A stretch of DNA of 64,000 nucleotides from Limosilactobacillus pontis (GCF_002940945.1 NZ_PNFV01000004.1:62001-126000), one strand, 5' to 3'; positions 54,494-63,049 are shown, counted from the stretch's first letter. Program-made: numbers and translations. The notes: generated from the sequence alone by a model not told the origin.

Positions 54494-56147
54494 TTAAATC
54501 CACCTCGCTTTTAATGGTACTGTATAGATATTCAGCCTGTTTAACAGGTTCATTGAACCGTTGATGAATAACATCTCGATAGAAATGCTCGTTAACCATG
54601 GCTTTCTTGGTAAGATGCTCTTCCAAATTAAGTCCACATTTTAGCTGAAAGGTAATCTCATATTGATTAAGAACCTTAACTGACCGGACATAAGTTTGAA
54701 ACAGTTTGGGATCAAACCTAGTTAGTAATTGTCCTTGCTGGCACCAGCGGAGCAGGTCACGAAAATCTTCTAAGTTATTAGCGTTATCAGTTTGATTACT
54801 ATTGATTTGCTTGATCTGCTCTTGGTATTGATAGCTCGATTGCTCTAATTTAGCGGTTTGATTGATGTACAGCGATTTATCGATTAAGCCTTCCTGCATT
54901 AATTTAGTAAGGGTTGCTGCTTTTTGATCGTTTGCCTCAATTAGTTTTGTGAACTGGTTCAGTTTACCGTCAGTATCCGCATTAATTTGTTCCCTTAGCT
55001 TTTGTAGCAGTGGCTGGATGAGGAACTTTTTGCTGAAGACAAGCTTATTCATCATGGTGCAAAAAGCATTTCGAATCCCTTCTTCAGAGATCGCTTTCAC
55101 CGGACATTGAGTTGCGGAATGTAAATGCTTTTGGCAAGCCCAGCAAATTCTATTTGATCGCGTTTGCCGCTTAAAAGTAGTACCGCAGTAGCCACAAATA
55201 AGTTTCCTAGTGAATAGGTAGTGTCGCTGGTATTTATGACTGCCGACTTCAATGTGCCGCTTTTGTGCGATGTGTTTTAATAAGTCCTGCGCGCGGTCAA
55301 AATCCTGATGACTAACTATTGCCGGATGATGGTCTTCAATTAGGTACTGCGCTAGTTCGCCGTGATTAATGTGTCGCCGATATTGATCATCTCGATAAGT
55401 TTTCTGACATAACATGTCGCCGGTATAGTTAATGTTACGCAGAATATTGATAATGGTACTGCTCCACCAATGATGACCATGCTGGGTTGGAATCTGTCTA
55501 ATGTTTAGCTGCTTAGCAATTTGACTAGTTGATTGCCCCTGTAAGAAGTGGTTAAAAATTGTTTTAACGATTCGTACTTCATGAGGGTTAATCATTAGGT
55601 TGCCGTCCTGAATGAAATAACCATATGGAGCCGAAGAAACTCTAAAACTACCATCGGCGAACCGTTTTCGAATGGACCAGCGTAAATTACCTGCGGTTGA
55701 GTGTGATTCATCCTGGGCAATACTGCTAAGGATCGAAAGAAACAACTCACTGGCCATTTCACCGGTATTAATCCGTTCCTTTTCAAAGTAAATAGGAATG
55801 TTAAGTTGCTGTAGTTGCCGAACAATCTGTAAACAGTCAGTAGTATTACGTGATAATCGACTAATTGACTTAGTAATTACCAGGTCAATGCGATGGTTAT
55901 TGCAGTCAGCTAATAACTCATTAAGAGCTTTTCGCTGTTGGGTTTTGGTTCCGGATAGCCCTTCATCATAGTAGATTCTAGCTAGCTGCCAGTTAGGGTG
56001 ACGTCGAATATATTCTTGGTAATGTTGACGTTGATTTTCCAGACTTTCGAGCTGAGCAATATTGTCAGTTGAGACTCGACAGTAGGCAGCCACCCTTAGT
56101 TGCTGGACATTACGTTGGAATTCTTGAATTTTAGTAATGGTTGACAT
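54486..56147 (-). CDS. Large serine recombinase, proximal member of a tandem pair
   Basis: 553-residue serine recombinase: catalytic Ser26 in LRVAAYCRVST, DLVITKSISRLSRNTTDCLQ, recombinase domain (IVKTIFNHFLQGQSTSQIAKQL), zinc ribbon (ICGYCGTTFKR...CWACQ) and a C-terminal coiled-coil-like helix. It is related to but clearly different from the downstream copy, so it is not a recent duplication. The stop overlaps the next gene's TTG, so the two are translationally coupled. SD AAGGAGG precedes ATG 56147. Confidence 0.92.
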   Translation of the reverse strand: MSTITKIQEFQRNVQQLRVAAYCRVSTDNIAQLESLENQRQHYQEYIRRHPNWQLARIYYDEGLSGTKTQQRKALNELLADCNNHRIDLVITKSISRLSRNTTDCLQIVRQLQQLNIPIYFEKERINTGEMASELFLSILSSIAQDESHSTAGNLRWSIRKRFADGSFRVSSAPYGYFIQDGNLMINPHEVRIVKTIFNHFLQGQSTSQIAKQLNIRQIPTQHGHHWWSSTIINILRNINYTGDMLCQKTYRDDQYRRHINHGELAQYLIEDHHPAIVSHQDFDRAQDLLKHIAQKRHIEVGSHKYQRHYLFTRKLICGYCGTTFKRQTRSNRICWACQKHLHSATQCPVKAISEEGIRNAFCTMMNKLVFSKKFLIQPLLQKLREQINADTDGKLNQFTKLIEANDQKAATLTKLMQEGLIDKSLYINQTAKLEQSSYQYQEQIKQINSNQTDNANNLEDFRDLLRWCQQGQLLTRFDPKLFQTYVRSVKVLNQYEITFQLKCGLNLEEHLTKKAMVNEHFYRDVIHQRFNEPVKQAEYLYSTIKSEVDLIE

Positions 56148-56176
56148 GGCAAACCTCCTTTCGTCAGTGTGGTATG

Positions 56177-56416
56177 TTAGCTCTGAACTGTTGATGTATC
56201 AACACCTTCCGGGCCGATTAAAGGAGGAAAGGACTGTCGATGCAATTGATCAATTTGGTGGAATTCATGGCTAGAGATTAGCCCTTTTTGCAAGAGTTTC
56301 AATGTTATTTGACGAGCCTGCTGGTAGTGAAGTTCATCTAATAGTTGTGATTGTGTCATACTGGTATTAACTGATATCAGTGGTTGGTGTGTTACGGTTT
56401 TTACTTTTTTAGTCAT
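56177..56416 (-). CDS. Small SHOCT-like protein preceding the recombinases
   Basis: 79-residue protein with a C-terminal half reading LLDELHYQQARQITLKLLQK and GLISSHEFHQIDQLH, i.e. the short helix-turn pattern of SHOCT domains (LxxLxxLxxxGlIsexEF). ATG 56416 has SD TGGAGGT; the longer frame from 56464 has none. Located 29 bases before the first recombinase, probably co-transcribed. Function unknown; a directionality or oligomerisation partner of the recombinases is possible but unproven. Confidence 0.65.
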   Translation of the reverse strand: MTKKVKTVTHQPLISVNTSMTQSQLLDELHYQQARQITLKLLQKGLISSHEFHQIDQLHRQSFPPLIGPEGVDTSTVQS

Positions 56417-56472
56417 TGTAATTACCTCCACTGATAAGCCAGCCAAAGTAAAAAAGTAAACCATGACAAAAT

Positions 56473-56502
56473 AAAAAAGCCTGCAGACTGCAGTCCACAG
56501 GC
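56473..56502 (-). terminator. Terminator between holin and recombinase module
   Basis: On the minus strand a 10-bp stem (GCCTGTGGAC with GTCTGCAGGC, two G-U pairs, loop TGCA) followed by six T then ATTTTG. Separates the head/holin block from the recombinase block. Confidence 0.85.
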
Positions 56503-56511
56503 GAAAAGTAA

Positions 56512-56919
56512 TTATTGATGGTTGTTCTTGGTATGCAATTGCTGGAGGGCACTTTTTAATTTATCAGGAATGGGCAAACCGAGCTGACTAGCATTTTCAA
56601 GAAGTGAAATTCCTTCATTGGAAATGTAAAAGAAGATGGTAGCAGTTCTAATTGCCGAGCCATTCTTTAATAAGTGAATGTCGAGCACATTGGCAATACC
56701 CACTAAGACTAAAATTAAAACTTTACGTGTCAGTCCTCGAAAGCCGATTTCACTCGAGAGCTTATGTTCACTGATGGCACAAAGAATACCGGTTAGGTAA
56801 TCCACTACCATAAAAATTAAGAGGGCATACAAAAAGTCATCCATACCACCTAGATACCAGCCGAGGAAGGCTCCAATTGCACCCCAGCAAGAATTAATCG
56901 CAATCGCACTAATCTTCAA
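56512..56919 (-). CDS. Phage holin-family protein
   Basis: 135-residue membrane protein with several hydrophobic helices (SCWGAIGAFLGWYLGG; LYALLIFMVVDYLTGILCAI) and the VDYLTGI segment typical of the phage_holin_4 family. It overlaps the head-closure gene by 11 bases and is the last gene before a terminator. No endolysin or amidase lies next to it, so it may not serve ordinary lysis here. Confidence 0.85.
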   Translation of the reverse strand: MKISAIAINSCWGAIGAFLGWYLGGMDDFLYALLIFMVVDYLTGILCAISEHKLSSEIGFRGLTRKVLILVLVGIANVLDIHLLKNGSAIRTATIFFYISNEGISLLENASQLGLPIPDKLKSALQQLHTKNNHQ

Positions 56920-57283
56920 GTTTAATCCCCCTTTTGTATTCTGCTTTTAACTCCATAAACTCGTGCCCATATTTAACATCATCGATGAAGCCAATATCAT
57001 AGCCGCGGCCTTCAAACCAGATATTAGTATCTTCATCAACGTCAGGACGATAGCGAATAATAAAGGAAAGCTGCTTTTCTAGTTTGACAGTAACGGCGGT
57101 GTAGTATTCCTGCCCGTGAAGGGAAGAAACCTTAGCCCAAACGTTACCTAATTTGACGTTTTTATACATACTCATCCCGGTATTTGGATTTTCGCCCACG
57201 TACTTTTCTTTCATGAGGGTGATTCGCTTGTTTAATTCGCCAATATCAGCGATTTTACTGACACGATTATTTTGTTGCTGCAC
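56909..57283 (-). CDS. Phage head-closure (head-tail joining) protein
   Basis: 124-residue protein with the head-tail joining pattern: ELNKRITLMKEKY near the start, NVWAKVSSLHGQEYYTA in the middle, and FEGRGYDIGFIDDVKYGHEF. Proteins of this type plug the connector after DNA packaging and provide the tail-docking surface. One base separates it from the connector gene. The next gene is a holin rather than a tail gene. Confidence 0.85.
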   Translation of the reverse strand: MQQQNNRVSKIADIGELNKRITLMKEKYVGENPNTGMSMYKNVKLGNVWAKVSSLHGQEYYTAVTVKLEKQLSFIIRYRPDVDEDTNIWFEGRGYDIGFIDDVKYGHEFMELKAEYKRGIKLED

Positions 57284-57562
57284 TTAAAATTCCTCCTTTC
57301 GGTAGGGGGATAGGATTGCACGGAGAAATTTGATCATGGCATCAAAGTCAGCCGTTTCACGATACTCATAGAGATAAGCAGTTGTGTAAAGAATGGCGGT
57401 ATGAATATCATCGGGAAGAGAATCAAAAGCAGACAAGGGTTGCCGTAGAACATTTTCAACGGTTGCGGTAGCTGATCCAATCAATTTAGTAATCAGATCA
57501 TCTTCCGTTGTACTATCAACCCTTAAGTAGGTTTTTGCTTCGGCCAGAGTAACAGTAGCCAC
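57284..57562 (-). CDS. Phage head-tail connector protein (gp6-like)
   Basis: 92-residue adaptor. The opening TVTLAEAKTYLRVDSTTEDD LITKLIGSA-type helix pattern is that of the gp6/DNA-packaging connector family that forms a ring under the portal. Located between capsid and head-closure genes, as in siphophages. SD AAAGGAATG-like before ATG 57562. Confidence 0.87.
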   Translation of the reverse strand: MATVTLAEAKTYLRVDSTTEDDLITKLIGSATATVENVLRQPLSAFDSLPDDIHTAILYTTAYLYEYRETADFDAMIKFLRAILSPYRKEEF

Positions 57563-57578
57563 ATTTCATCATTCCTTT

Positions 57579-58757
57579 CTACTTTGCAGCCATTGCTAGG
57601 GTTTTGATAGCTTCGGGGAGGATAACTTTAGCGTCGACCCGTTGTGAACCTAAAAAGCCCACTTGACCAGTAACAGCGTAAAGTTCGTTAAGACGCTTGA
57701 AAGTTCGTCCTTGGCGATCGGCAATCCAATAATAATTGAAATCGCCGAAGAGGACGGGTTTATTTCCAGCAGCCAAGTTAGGCATGTAGGGACTGGTGTA
57801 AACTGGGCAGTTTAGAATGCGATCCGGTTGTCCCGCTTGGACCGATGGTTGCCAAACGTATTGGTCATTCTTATCTTTCAGCTTACGAATTGCTTTGACA
57901 GTGTCATCGCTCATTAAAAATATGGCATTCTGCTGGTAAGGTGCTTTCAGTGAATAGAAGAGGTCAATTAGGTCATCAAATGTTAAGGTATCGGTTTTTG
58001 CTGCGGTTGAGCCAGCTGATGCACCGTTGGTATCTGTTAAAATTCCGGTTGGTTGATTGGTCCCTGTCCCGGTTAAGAAAGCTTGTTCCTCAGCATTACC
58101 CAGTCGACGACCAAATTCGCCAGAGAGATAAGTCATCAAATCAAAAGCCGAATCATTGAGTAATTCTTCAGATACCTTAATTAATGTTCCTAATTTATGG
58201 GCAGCCAGGGATACTTGGCTGAACTGGGTGTTGGATTCCGTGTAGGCAGCTTCTTCGTCCAGCCAAGCGGCGGTCCCTTCACTAGCAACTACAGGAATTT
58301 TATGTTCACCGCTGTTCGTTTGAATAACATGACTGATCGTCCGTAAGACGTTAGCTTCCTGTAGCTTCTGAATTAGTTGATTTTCAAACTCATCTGGAAC
58401 CAGGAAACCACCATCAGGATCGGCGCCTTCTTTTAGGGCATCAACTACGCCCTGGCCACGCATCATCTGCCAAAAGTCCTTAGTATATCCAGTTGCCTTA
58501 ATGGATTGCGTTTCAGCAGACGGGATATTAGTTAGAGCCTGGGAAGTGGGCTGATTGAGAGCCGCTTCGATTTCTTCTTGCTTGTGACGCCGGTCGATTT
58601 CTTTACCTAGATCAACGACATCTTGTTCCATCTTTTCGTAGGTCGCATTATCTTCAGCAGACAGTACATCTGATTCTTTCTGCTTAGCGTCAAGGAAATC
58701 TTTTGCCTGCTTCCAGATCCGGGCACGCTTATCTTGTAATTCAGTAATCTTAGTCAT
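57579..58757 (-). CDS. Major capsid protein, HK97 fold
   Basis: 392-residue HK97-family capsid protein. The first ~115 residues are charged and helical (scaffold-like delta domain with a long coiled coil), then PDEFENQLIQKLQEANVLR begins the mature fold, with WLDEEAAYTES and GRRLGNAEEQAFLTGTGTNQ typical of the family. The upstream ClpP-like protease presumably removes the delta domain. This gene indicates that the element builds its own head. Confidence 0.93.
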   Translation of the reverse strand: MTKITELQDKRARIWKQAKDFLDAKQKESDVLSAEDNATYEKMEQDVVDLGKEIDRRHKQEEIEAALNQPTSQALTNIPSAETQSIKATGYTKDFWQMMRGQGVVDALKEGADPDGGFLVPDEFENQLIQKLQEANVLRTISHVIQTNSGEHKIPVVASEGTAAWLDEEAAYTESNTQFSQVSLAAHKLGTLIKVSEELLNDSAFDLMTYLSGEFGRRLGNAEEQAFLTGTGTNQPTGILTDTNGASAGSTAAKTDTLTFDDLIDLFYSLKAPYQQNAIFLMSDDTVKAIRKLKDKNDQYVWQPSVQAGQPDRILNCPVYTSPYMPNLAAGNKPVLFGDFNYYWIADRQGRTFKRLNELYAVTGQVGFLGSQRVDAKVILPEAIKTLAMAAK

Positions 58758-58778
58758 ATTTAGGGTTCCTCCTCAAAT

Positions 58779-59450
58779 TTAATGTGATAACAAAGAAAGC
58801 CGCTTTTGCAGCGACTTTACAGAGATAGTTGTTTTAGTTGTTGGTTTGAGTTTGTTCAGTAGAACAAGGTTCGACTGTTTATCAGAGTAGGAGTAACAAT
58901 CTGTTACGTTCTTATTTTGCCCGAGCATCTCGTCAGCAAAACCAAGTTCAATTGCCTTATTAACGTTCATCCAGGTTTCGTTGTCCATCATTGTTGAAAT
59001 CTTAGCTCGGGGCAGATTCGTTTTAAGCTCATAGGCGTTAATAATGGATTCTTTAGTTTCGGTCAACATCTGCACTGCCTGATCGAGGTCTTTCTTCTGC
59101 CCGCCCACAATAGTCAAGGGATTATGGATCATTAGCATTGCAGTCGGTGCCATTGAAACGGTAGTTCCCGCCATGGCAATGACTGAAGCGGCTGAAGCAG
59201 CTAATCCATCAATTTTGACGTTGACATCATTAGGGTAGTTCATCAGCATGGTGTAAATACGGCTGGCTGCAGTACAGTCACCACCAGGAGAGTTAAGCCA
59301 GAGATCAATTGGTCCTTGATCTTCATTTAGTTCATCTTGGAATACTTGCGGTGAAATATCGTCATTTACCCAGCTATCAGGTGCAATTACTCCAGAAATA
59401 GATAATTGACGCTGGTCACCGTCATGGTTCCAGTTCCAGAATCGTTTCAA
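58779..59450 (-). CDS. ClpP-like head maturation protease
   Basis: 223-residue Clp-type serine protease of phages. LWLNSPGGDCTAASRIYTML, the catalytic serine in GLAASAASVIAMAG and histidine in AMLMIHNPL are present. It processes scaffold/capsid during head assembly. ATG 59450 overlaps the portal stop by four bases (coupled), and the capsid gene follows 21 bases later. Confidence 0.93.
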   Translation of the reverse strand: MKRFWNWNHDGDQRQLSISGVIAPDSWVNDDISPQVFQDELNEDQGPIDLWLNSPGGDCTAASRIYTMLMNYPNDVNVKIDGLAASAASVIAMAGTTVSMAPTAMLMIHNPLTIVGGQKKDLDQAVQMLTETKESIINAYELKTNLPRAKISTMMDNETWMNVNKAIELGFADEMLGQNKNVTDCYSYSDKQSNLVLLNKLKPTTKTTISVKSLQKRLSLLSH

Positions 59451-60712
59451 ATTGATTTATCCTCGCTTTCTTGTTTTGCCTTTGGATTATAGAAATTACC
59501 AGCTTGATTTAACGGAAGCATATTGCCATTAACTAAGTACTGATCACCACCTTCACTGGCGGGAATTTGGTTGAGGTCTTCCAGTTCACGAATGTCGTTA
59601 GCAGATAACCAGCCATTTTGCCGACCAATTGCGTAGCCGTTCATCCGGCTTTCATAGTCACCCCGAAGCAAGCCATCCACGTTAAATTTAATGAAGTATT
59701 TCTGCTGGTCGTCAGGTGAGAGCAGTTGCTGGTTCATGGCTTGCTCCCAGCGAACACACCAGGGATTTAAGGTATACTTCACGAATTCCAGTGATTGCTG
59801 TTCGATATTTGAAAAAGTTGATCGATCCAGATCACCGACCATATGAGGCGGGACGCGAAAGATCCGTGCGATTTCGTCTAACTGGAATTTTCTAGTATCA
59901 AGAAACTGCGCTTGATCAGGAGGAATCGAAAGTTGGTGGAAGGTCATGCCTTCTTCTAGAACCGCAATACTATGGTTGTTGGAACCCGAGAATTGAGCCT
60001 GCCAACTTTTACGTAAACGTTCTGGATCTTTGACCACGTTAGGGTGTTCAAGTACGCCACCGGGTGTGGCATCGTTTTTAAAGAAAGTTGACCCATATTG
60101 TTCAGCGGCCATCGATAAGCCAATTGCATTTTTGGCCATCGCAATTGGACTATAGCCAATCAAACCATCAAAACCTAGTCCGGCAATATGAAGAACTTCA
60201 TCAGATAAGAGAATGACTTGCTTGGATTTATTCTTGGCTTGGTAATCATCATAGTTTTGGGTATAAGTGTAGTAGAGGTCACCGTTGGCAGCGCGATTGA
60301 CATCCATGCGATCGGGCATCAAGGGATAAAGTCCAGTGATTTGTCCCTGACCATTTCGAATGATCTGGGCATAGGCGTTACCCCAAAGTAATAGATGATT
60401 CATCAAGGTTTCCCGAAAGACAAAGCTGGTCATTTCTGGATTAGGAGCATCATGGAGCAAAAAATAAAGCGGGTGTTTAATTGCCCGCTGTTTACCACCA
60501 TCATTGGTGTATTGGTAAATATGAAGTGGCAGTTCTGCTAAACCTTCCGCTAATACCCGGACACAAGCATAAACTGCGGTGTTTTGCATAGCAGTGCGTT
60601 CGGTGACGTTTTGGCCGGCAATGGAACTGCCAAAAAGAAACGACATCGTGCTGGATAAGGTGTTTTTAGGTGAAGTTTTGTTGGTGTGGAATAGTTTATT
60701 GAGAAAGTTCAT
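59447..60712 (-). CDS. Phage portal protein
   Basis: 421-residue HK97-type portal that forms the DNA gateway of the head. The family pattern is visible in YACVRVLAEGLAELPLHIYQ, HLLLWGNAYAQIIRNGQG and FRVPPHMVGDLDRSTFSNIE. ATG 60712. It lies 97 bases downstream of the toxin gene, behind that cassette's terminator. Confidence 0.94.
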   Translation of the reverse strand: MNFLNKLFHTNKTSPKNTLSSTMSFLFGSSIAGQNVTERTAMQNTAVYACVRVLAEGLAELPLHIYQYTNDGGKQRAIKHPLYFLLHDAPNPEMTSFVFRETLMNHLLLWGNAYAQIIRNGQGQITGLYPLMPDRMDVNRAANGDLYYTYTQNYDDYQAKNKSKQVILLSDEVLHIAGLGFDGLIGYSPIAMAKNAIGLSMAAEQYGSTFFKNDATPGGVLEHPNVVKDPERLRKSWQAQFSGSNNHSIAVLEEGMTFHQLSIPPDQAQFLDTRKFQLDEIARIFRVPPHMVGDLDRSTFSNIEQQSLEFVKYTLNPWCVRWEQAMNQQLLSPDDQQKYFIKFNVDGLLRGDYESRMNGYAIGRQNGWLSANDIRELEDLNQIPASEGGDQYLVNGNMLPLNQAGNFYNPKAKQESEDKSI

Positions 60713-60738
60713 AGCATCAACTCCTTTTAGGGCATAAT

Positions 60739-60766
60739 AAAAACACCGACTTGCTAAAAGTCGATG
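60739..60766 (-). terminator. Terminator downstream of the toxin gene
   Basis: On the minus strand CATCGACTT / AAGTCGGTG (60758-60766 with 60744-60752, one G-U), loop TTAGC, followed by TTTTTATT. Lies between toxin and portal. Confidence 0.8.
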
Positions 60767-60809
60767 CTAATTAATATATTTTGATCTCTTTGGTAAGTTC
60801 AATCACCGC

Positions 60810-61091
60810 TTAACTTTTTCGTTTGTAGACGTCATTTCTTTTACCCGCCTTTACGACAACAACCGTAAAAACTTCGTCTTGAATATCGGCAATGATGCGG
60901 TAACTACCAGCTCGGTAACGCCATAGAGTACCCAGTTCACCTTCCAGGGCTTTACCCCAAACTCGCGGATTATCAGAACCTTCGATATGTTTGTCAAGCC
61001 AATTGATGATTCTTCGCTGAACAGGCTTGTCGAGATTTTTCTTAAAATCCTTTAGTGCCTTTTGATTAAATGACCAAGTGTATTTCATCAT
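60810..61091 (-). CDS. RelE/ParE-superfamily toxin
   Basis: 93-residue toxin-fold protein. The RelE-like core is visible in WLDKHIEGSDNPRVWGKALE, then LWRYRAGSYRIIADIQDE, ending VVVVKAGKRNDVYKR. The first ATG (61091) overlaps the antitoxin stop; a second Met follows at 61088. RelE-type toxins cleave mRNA at the ribosome, ParE types poison gyrase; which applies here cannot be told. Paired with the upstream RHH antitoxin. Confidence 0.88.
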   Translation of the reverse strand: MMKYTWSFNQKALKDFKKNLDKPVQRRIINWLDKHIEGSDNPRVWGKALEGELGTLWRYRAGSYRIIADIQDEVFTVVVVKAGKRNDVYKRKS

Positions 61092-61318
61092 TAAAGGCCT
61101 AATTGCTTTTTAACGTCATTGCGAGATACAGTTTGGCCATGGGATTCACGGATGTTTTTGACTGCATCTTGATAGTCAAGACTATCTTCGAGCTTTTCTA
61201 AAACGGCATTTCGCATGAATTCGGTAGCAGATTGACCATCAAGATCCGCTTGTTTGTGAATCAAATTTAAGACGTCTTTATCAAAACGGATAGTGGTGGA
61301 TTTAGTAGCAGTTGCCAT
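61091..61318 (-). CDS. Ribbon-helix-helix antitoxin
   Basis: 75-residue RHH-type antitoxin: STTIRFDKDVLNLIHKQADL followed by DGQSATEFMRNAVLEKLED gives the beta strand and two helices of an RHH DNA-binding dimer; the C-terminal tail would neutralise the toxin. ATG 61318 has SD AAGGAGG. Its own promoter overlaps a palindromic operator, consistent with autoregulation. Confidence 0.88.
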   Translation of the reverse strand: MATATKSTTIRFDKDVLNLIHKQADLDGQSATEFMRNAVLEKLEDSLDYQDAVKNIRESHGQTVSRNDVKKQLGL

Positions 61319-61342
61319 GTTTGGACCTCCTTGGATTTGTTA

Positions 61343-61378
61343 ATGATATTATATCATATCAGAATGCAAATGCGTTCT
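61343..61378 (-). promoter_or_regulatory. Promoter and operator of the toxin-antitoxin cassette
   Basis: A perfect palindrome ATGATAT T ATATCAT (61343-61357) contains the minus-strand TATAAT with an extended TG, and a second imperfect inverted repeat AGAATGCA/TGCGTTCT (61361-61378) lies in the -35 area. This is the expected double site for an autorepressing RHH antitoxin. Confidence 0.75.
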
Positions 61379-61385
61379 ATTTTGA

Positions 61386-62984
61386 TTAAAGCATTAATAG
61401 TCCGCGACCATCGTAAACTGAATCACCACTATCTTCATTTCGAATAGCCCGATCTAACCCCATGATAGTGGCGACTACACCATCGATCTTTTCGGTAGAT
61501 TTGGCTTTATCTGGTTTGATATTACCGGCTGGATCTGTGCGGATGTAAATGTTATCCATCATCCAACGTAAAACTGGGTGTCCACCATGAGCAATCTTCT
61601 TTTCAAGGGTTAACCGCATCAATTCCTTGGTTGGCGGGGTCATATCCTTAAACCCTTGACCAAATGGCACGACTGTAAATCCCATACCTTCCAGATTTTG
61701 AACCATTTCAACGGCGCCCCAACGGTCAAAGGCAATTTCTCGGATATGATATTTTTTACCAAGATCATCGATAAAATGTTCAATGAAACCATAGTGAACA
61801 ACGTTGCCTTCCGTAGTTTGTAGGTAACCTTGCTGTTTCCAAATATCGTAGGGAACATGGTCACGGCGAACCCGTAAATCAACGTTATCTTCAGGGATCC
61901 AGAAGTAAGGGAGCAGAGTGTACCCTTCTGATTCATCACGCGGTGGGAAAACAAGAACGAAGGCGGTAATGTCAGTAGTGGAGGATAAGTCCAAGCCACC
62001 AAAGCAATCACGCCCGCGTAGCTCATCTGGATCAACTGGGAAAGCGCAAGCATCCCACTTATCCATCGGCATCCAACGAACATCTTGTTTAACCCATTGA
62101 TTGAGTCGCAGTTGTCGGAAAGTGTTCTCTTCAGCCGGATTTTCCTTTGCTGAGTTATAGGCATCTTTGACTTTCTCCATTTTGACCGTGATGCCTAAGG
62201 AAGGGTTAGCCTTTTTCCAAACCTCTGGGCTGGACCAATCTTCATCACGCCCAGCGCCGTAAATAACCGGATAGAAACGAGAATCATGCTTGCGGCCTTT
62301 CATAATATCGATCGCTTTTTGATGAACTTGGTAACAGATGGAATTTTCATCGTTTCCCGCAGTGGTGATCAAAAAGTAGAGTGGCTGGGTACGGGCATCC
62401 CCAGAACCTTTTGTCATGACGTCATAAAGTTTGCGATTCGGCTGAGTGTGCAATTCGTCAAAGATAACCCCAGATACGTTAAATCCGTGTTTAGAGTATG
62501 CATCAGCAGATAGAACCTGATAAAAGCTATTAGTTGGTTCATAAATTAACCGTTTCTGAGAAGCCAGGATCTTGCAGCGTTTCTTTAACGCCGGGTTCAT
62601 GCGTACCATATCGGCGGCCACGTCAAAAACGATGGCAGCTTGTTGCCGGTCAGCCGCACAGCCATAGACTTCTGCCCGCTCTTCACCATCAGCACAGCAT
62701 AGTAATAAAGCGACTGCTGCAGCTAATTCTGATTTGCCTTGTTTCTTGGGAATCTCAACATAGGCAGTATTGAACTGACGGTAACCATCCGGTTTAAGGA
62801 TCCCGAAGATATCACGGATAATTTTTTCTTGCCAGTCAATTAAGTCAAAAGGCTTGCCTGCCCAGGTACCCTTGGTATGACAAAGGCATTCAATGAACGA
62901 TACCGCAAAGTCGGCCGCATCTTTGTTGTAGGTGGAGTCTTTGGCCATAAAGCGGGTTGGTTTATAGTCCTTTAATTTACGCAA
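61386..62984 (-). CDS. Phage terminase large subunit
   Basis: 532-residue packaging ATPase-nuclease. Walker A variant IPKKQGKSE, Walker B VIFDELHT, coupling motif FLITTAGND, and the RNase H-like nuclease with acidic residues in GGLDLSSTTDI and FDRWGAVEM, ending in DGVVATIMGLDRAIRNE. HK97/Terminase_1 type, full length. TTG start at 62984 with a weak SD; the early RFMAKDS is family-like, so a later start is unlikely. No small terminase gene lies next to it within the window. Confidence 0.93.
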   Translation of the reverse strand: MRKLKDYKPTRFMAKDSTYNKDAADFAVSFIECLCHTKGTWAGKPFDLIDWQEKIIRDIFGILKPDGYRQFNTAYVEIPKKQGKSELAAAVALLLCCADGEERAEVYGCAADRQQAAIVFDVAADMVRMNPALKKRCKILASQKRLIYEPTNSFYQVLSADAYSKHGFNVSGVIFDELHTQPNRKLYDVMTKGSGDARTQPLYFLITTAGNDENSICYQVHQKAIDIMKGRKHDSRFYPVIYGAGRDEDWSSPEVWKKANPSLGITVKMEKVKDAYNSAKENPAEENTFRQLRLNQWVKQDVRWMPMDKWDACAFPVDPDELRGRDCFGGLDLSSTTDITAFVLVFPPRDESEGYTLLPYFWIPEDNVDLRVRRDHVPYDIWKQQGYLQTTEGNVVHYGFIEHFIDDLGKKYHIREIAFDRWGAVEMVQNLEGMGFTVVPFGQGFKDMTPPTKELMRLTLEKKIAHGGHPVLRWMMDNIYIRTDPAGNIKPDKAKSTEKIDGVVATIMGLDRAIRNEDSGDSVYDGRGLLML

Positions 62985-63012
62985 GGGGTAATCACATCCT
63001 TTCAGTGATACT

Positions 63013-63041
63013 AAAAAAGCACTGAGCTTTTAACTCAATGC
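63013..63041 (-). terminator. Terminator upstream of the terminase gene
   Basis: On the minus strand GCATTGAG / CTCAGTGC (63034-63041 with 63019-63026, one G-U), loop TTAAAAG, followed by six T. Lies between the DUF5049 gene and terL. Confidence 0.75.
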
Positions 63042-63049
63042 CGCAATGT

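Noticed and set aside
52211..54500. Insertion sequence near the TetR/recombinase border
   Set aside because: No transposase frame or terminal inverted repeat with target duplication was found.
52916..56147. Tandem recombinases as a recent duplication or one gene split by frameshift
   Set aside because: Each has its own complete resolvase, recombinase and zinc parts, and their sequences differ throughout.
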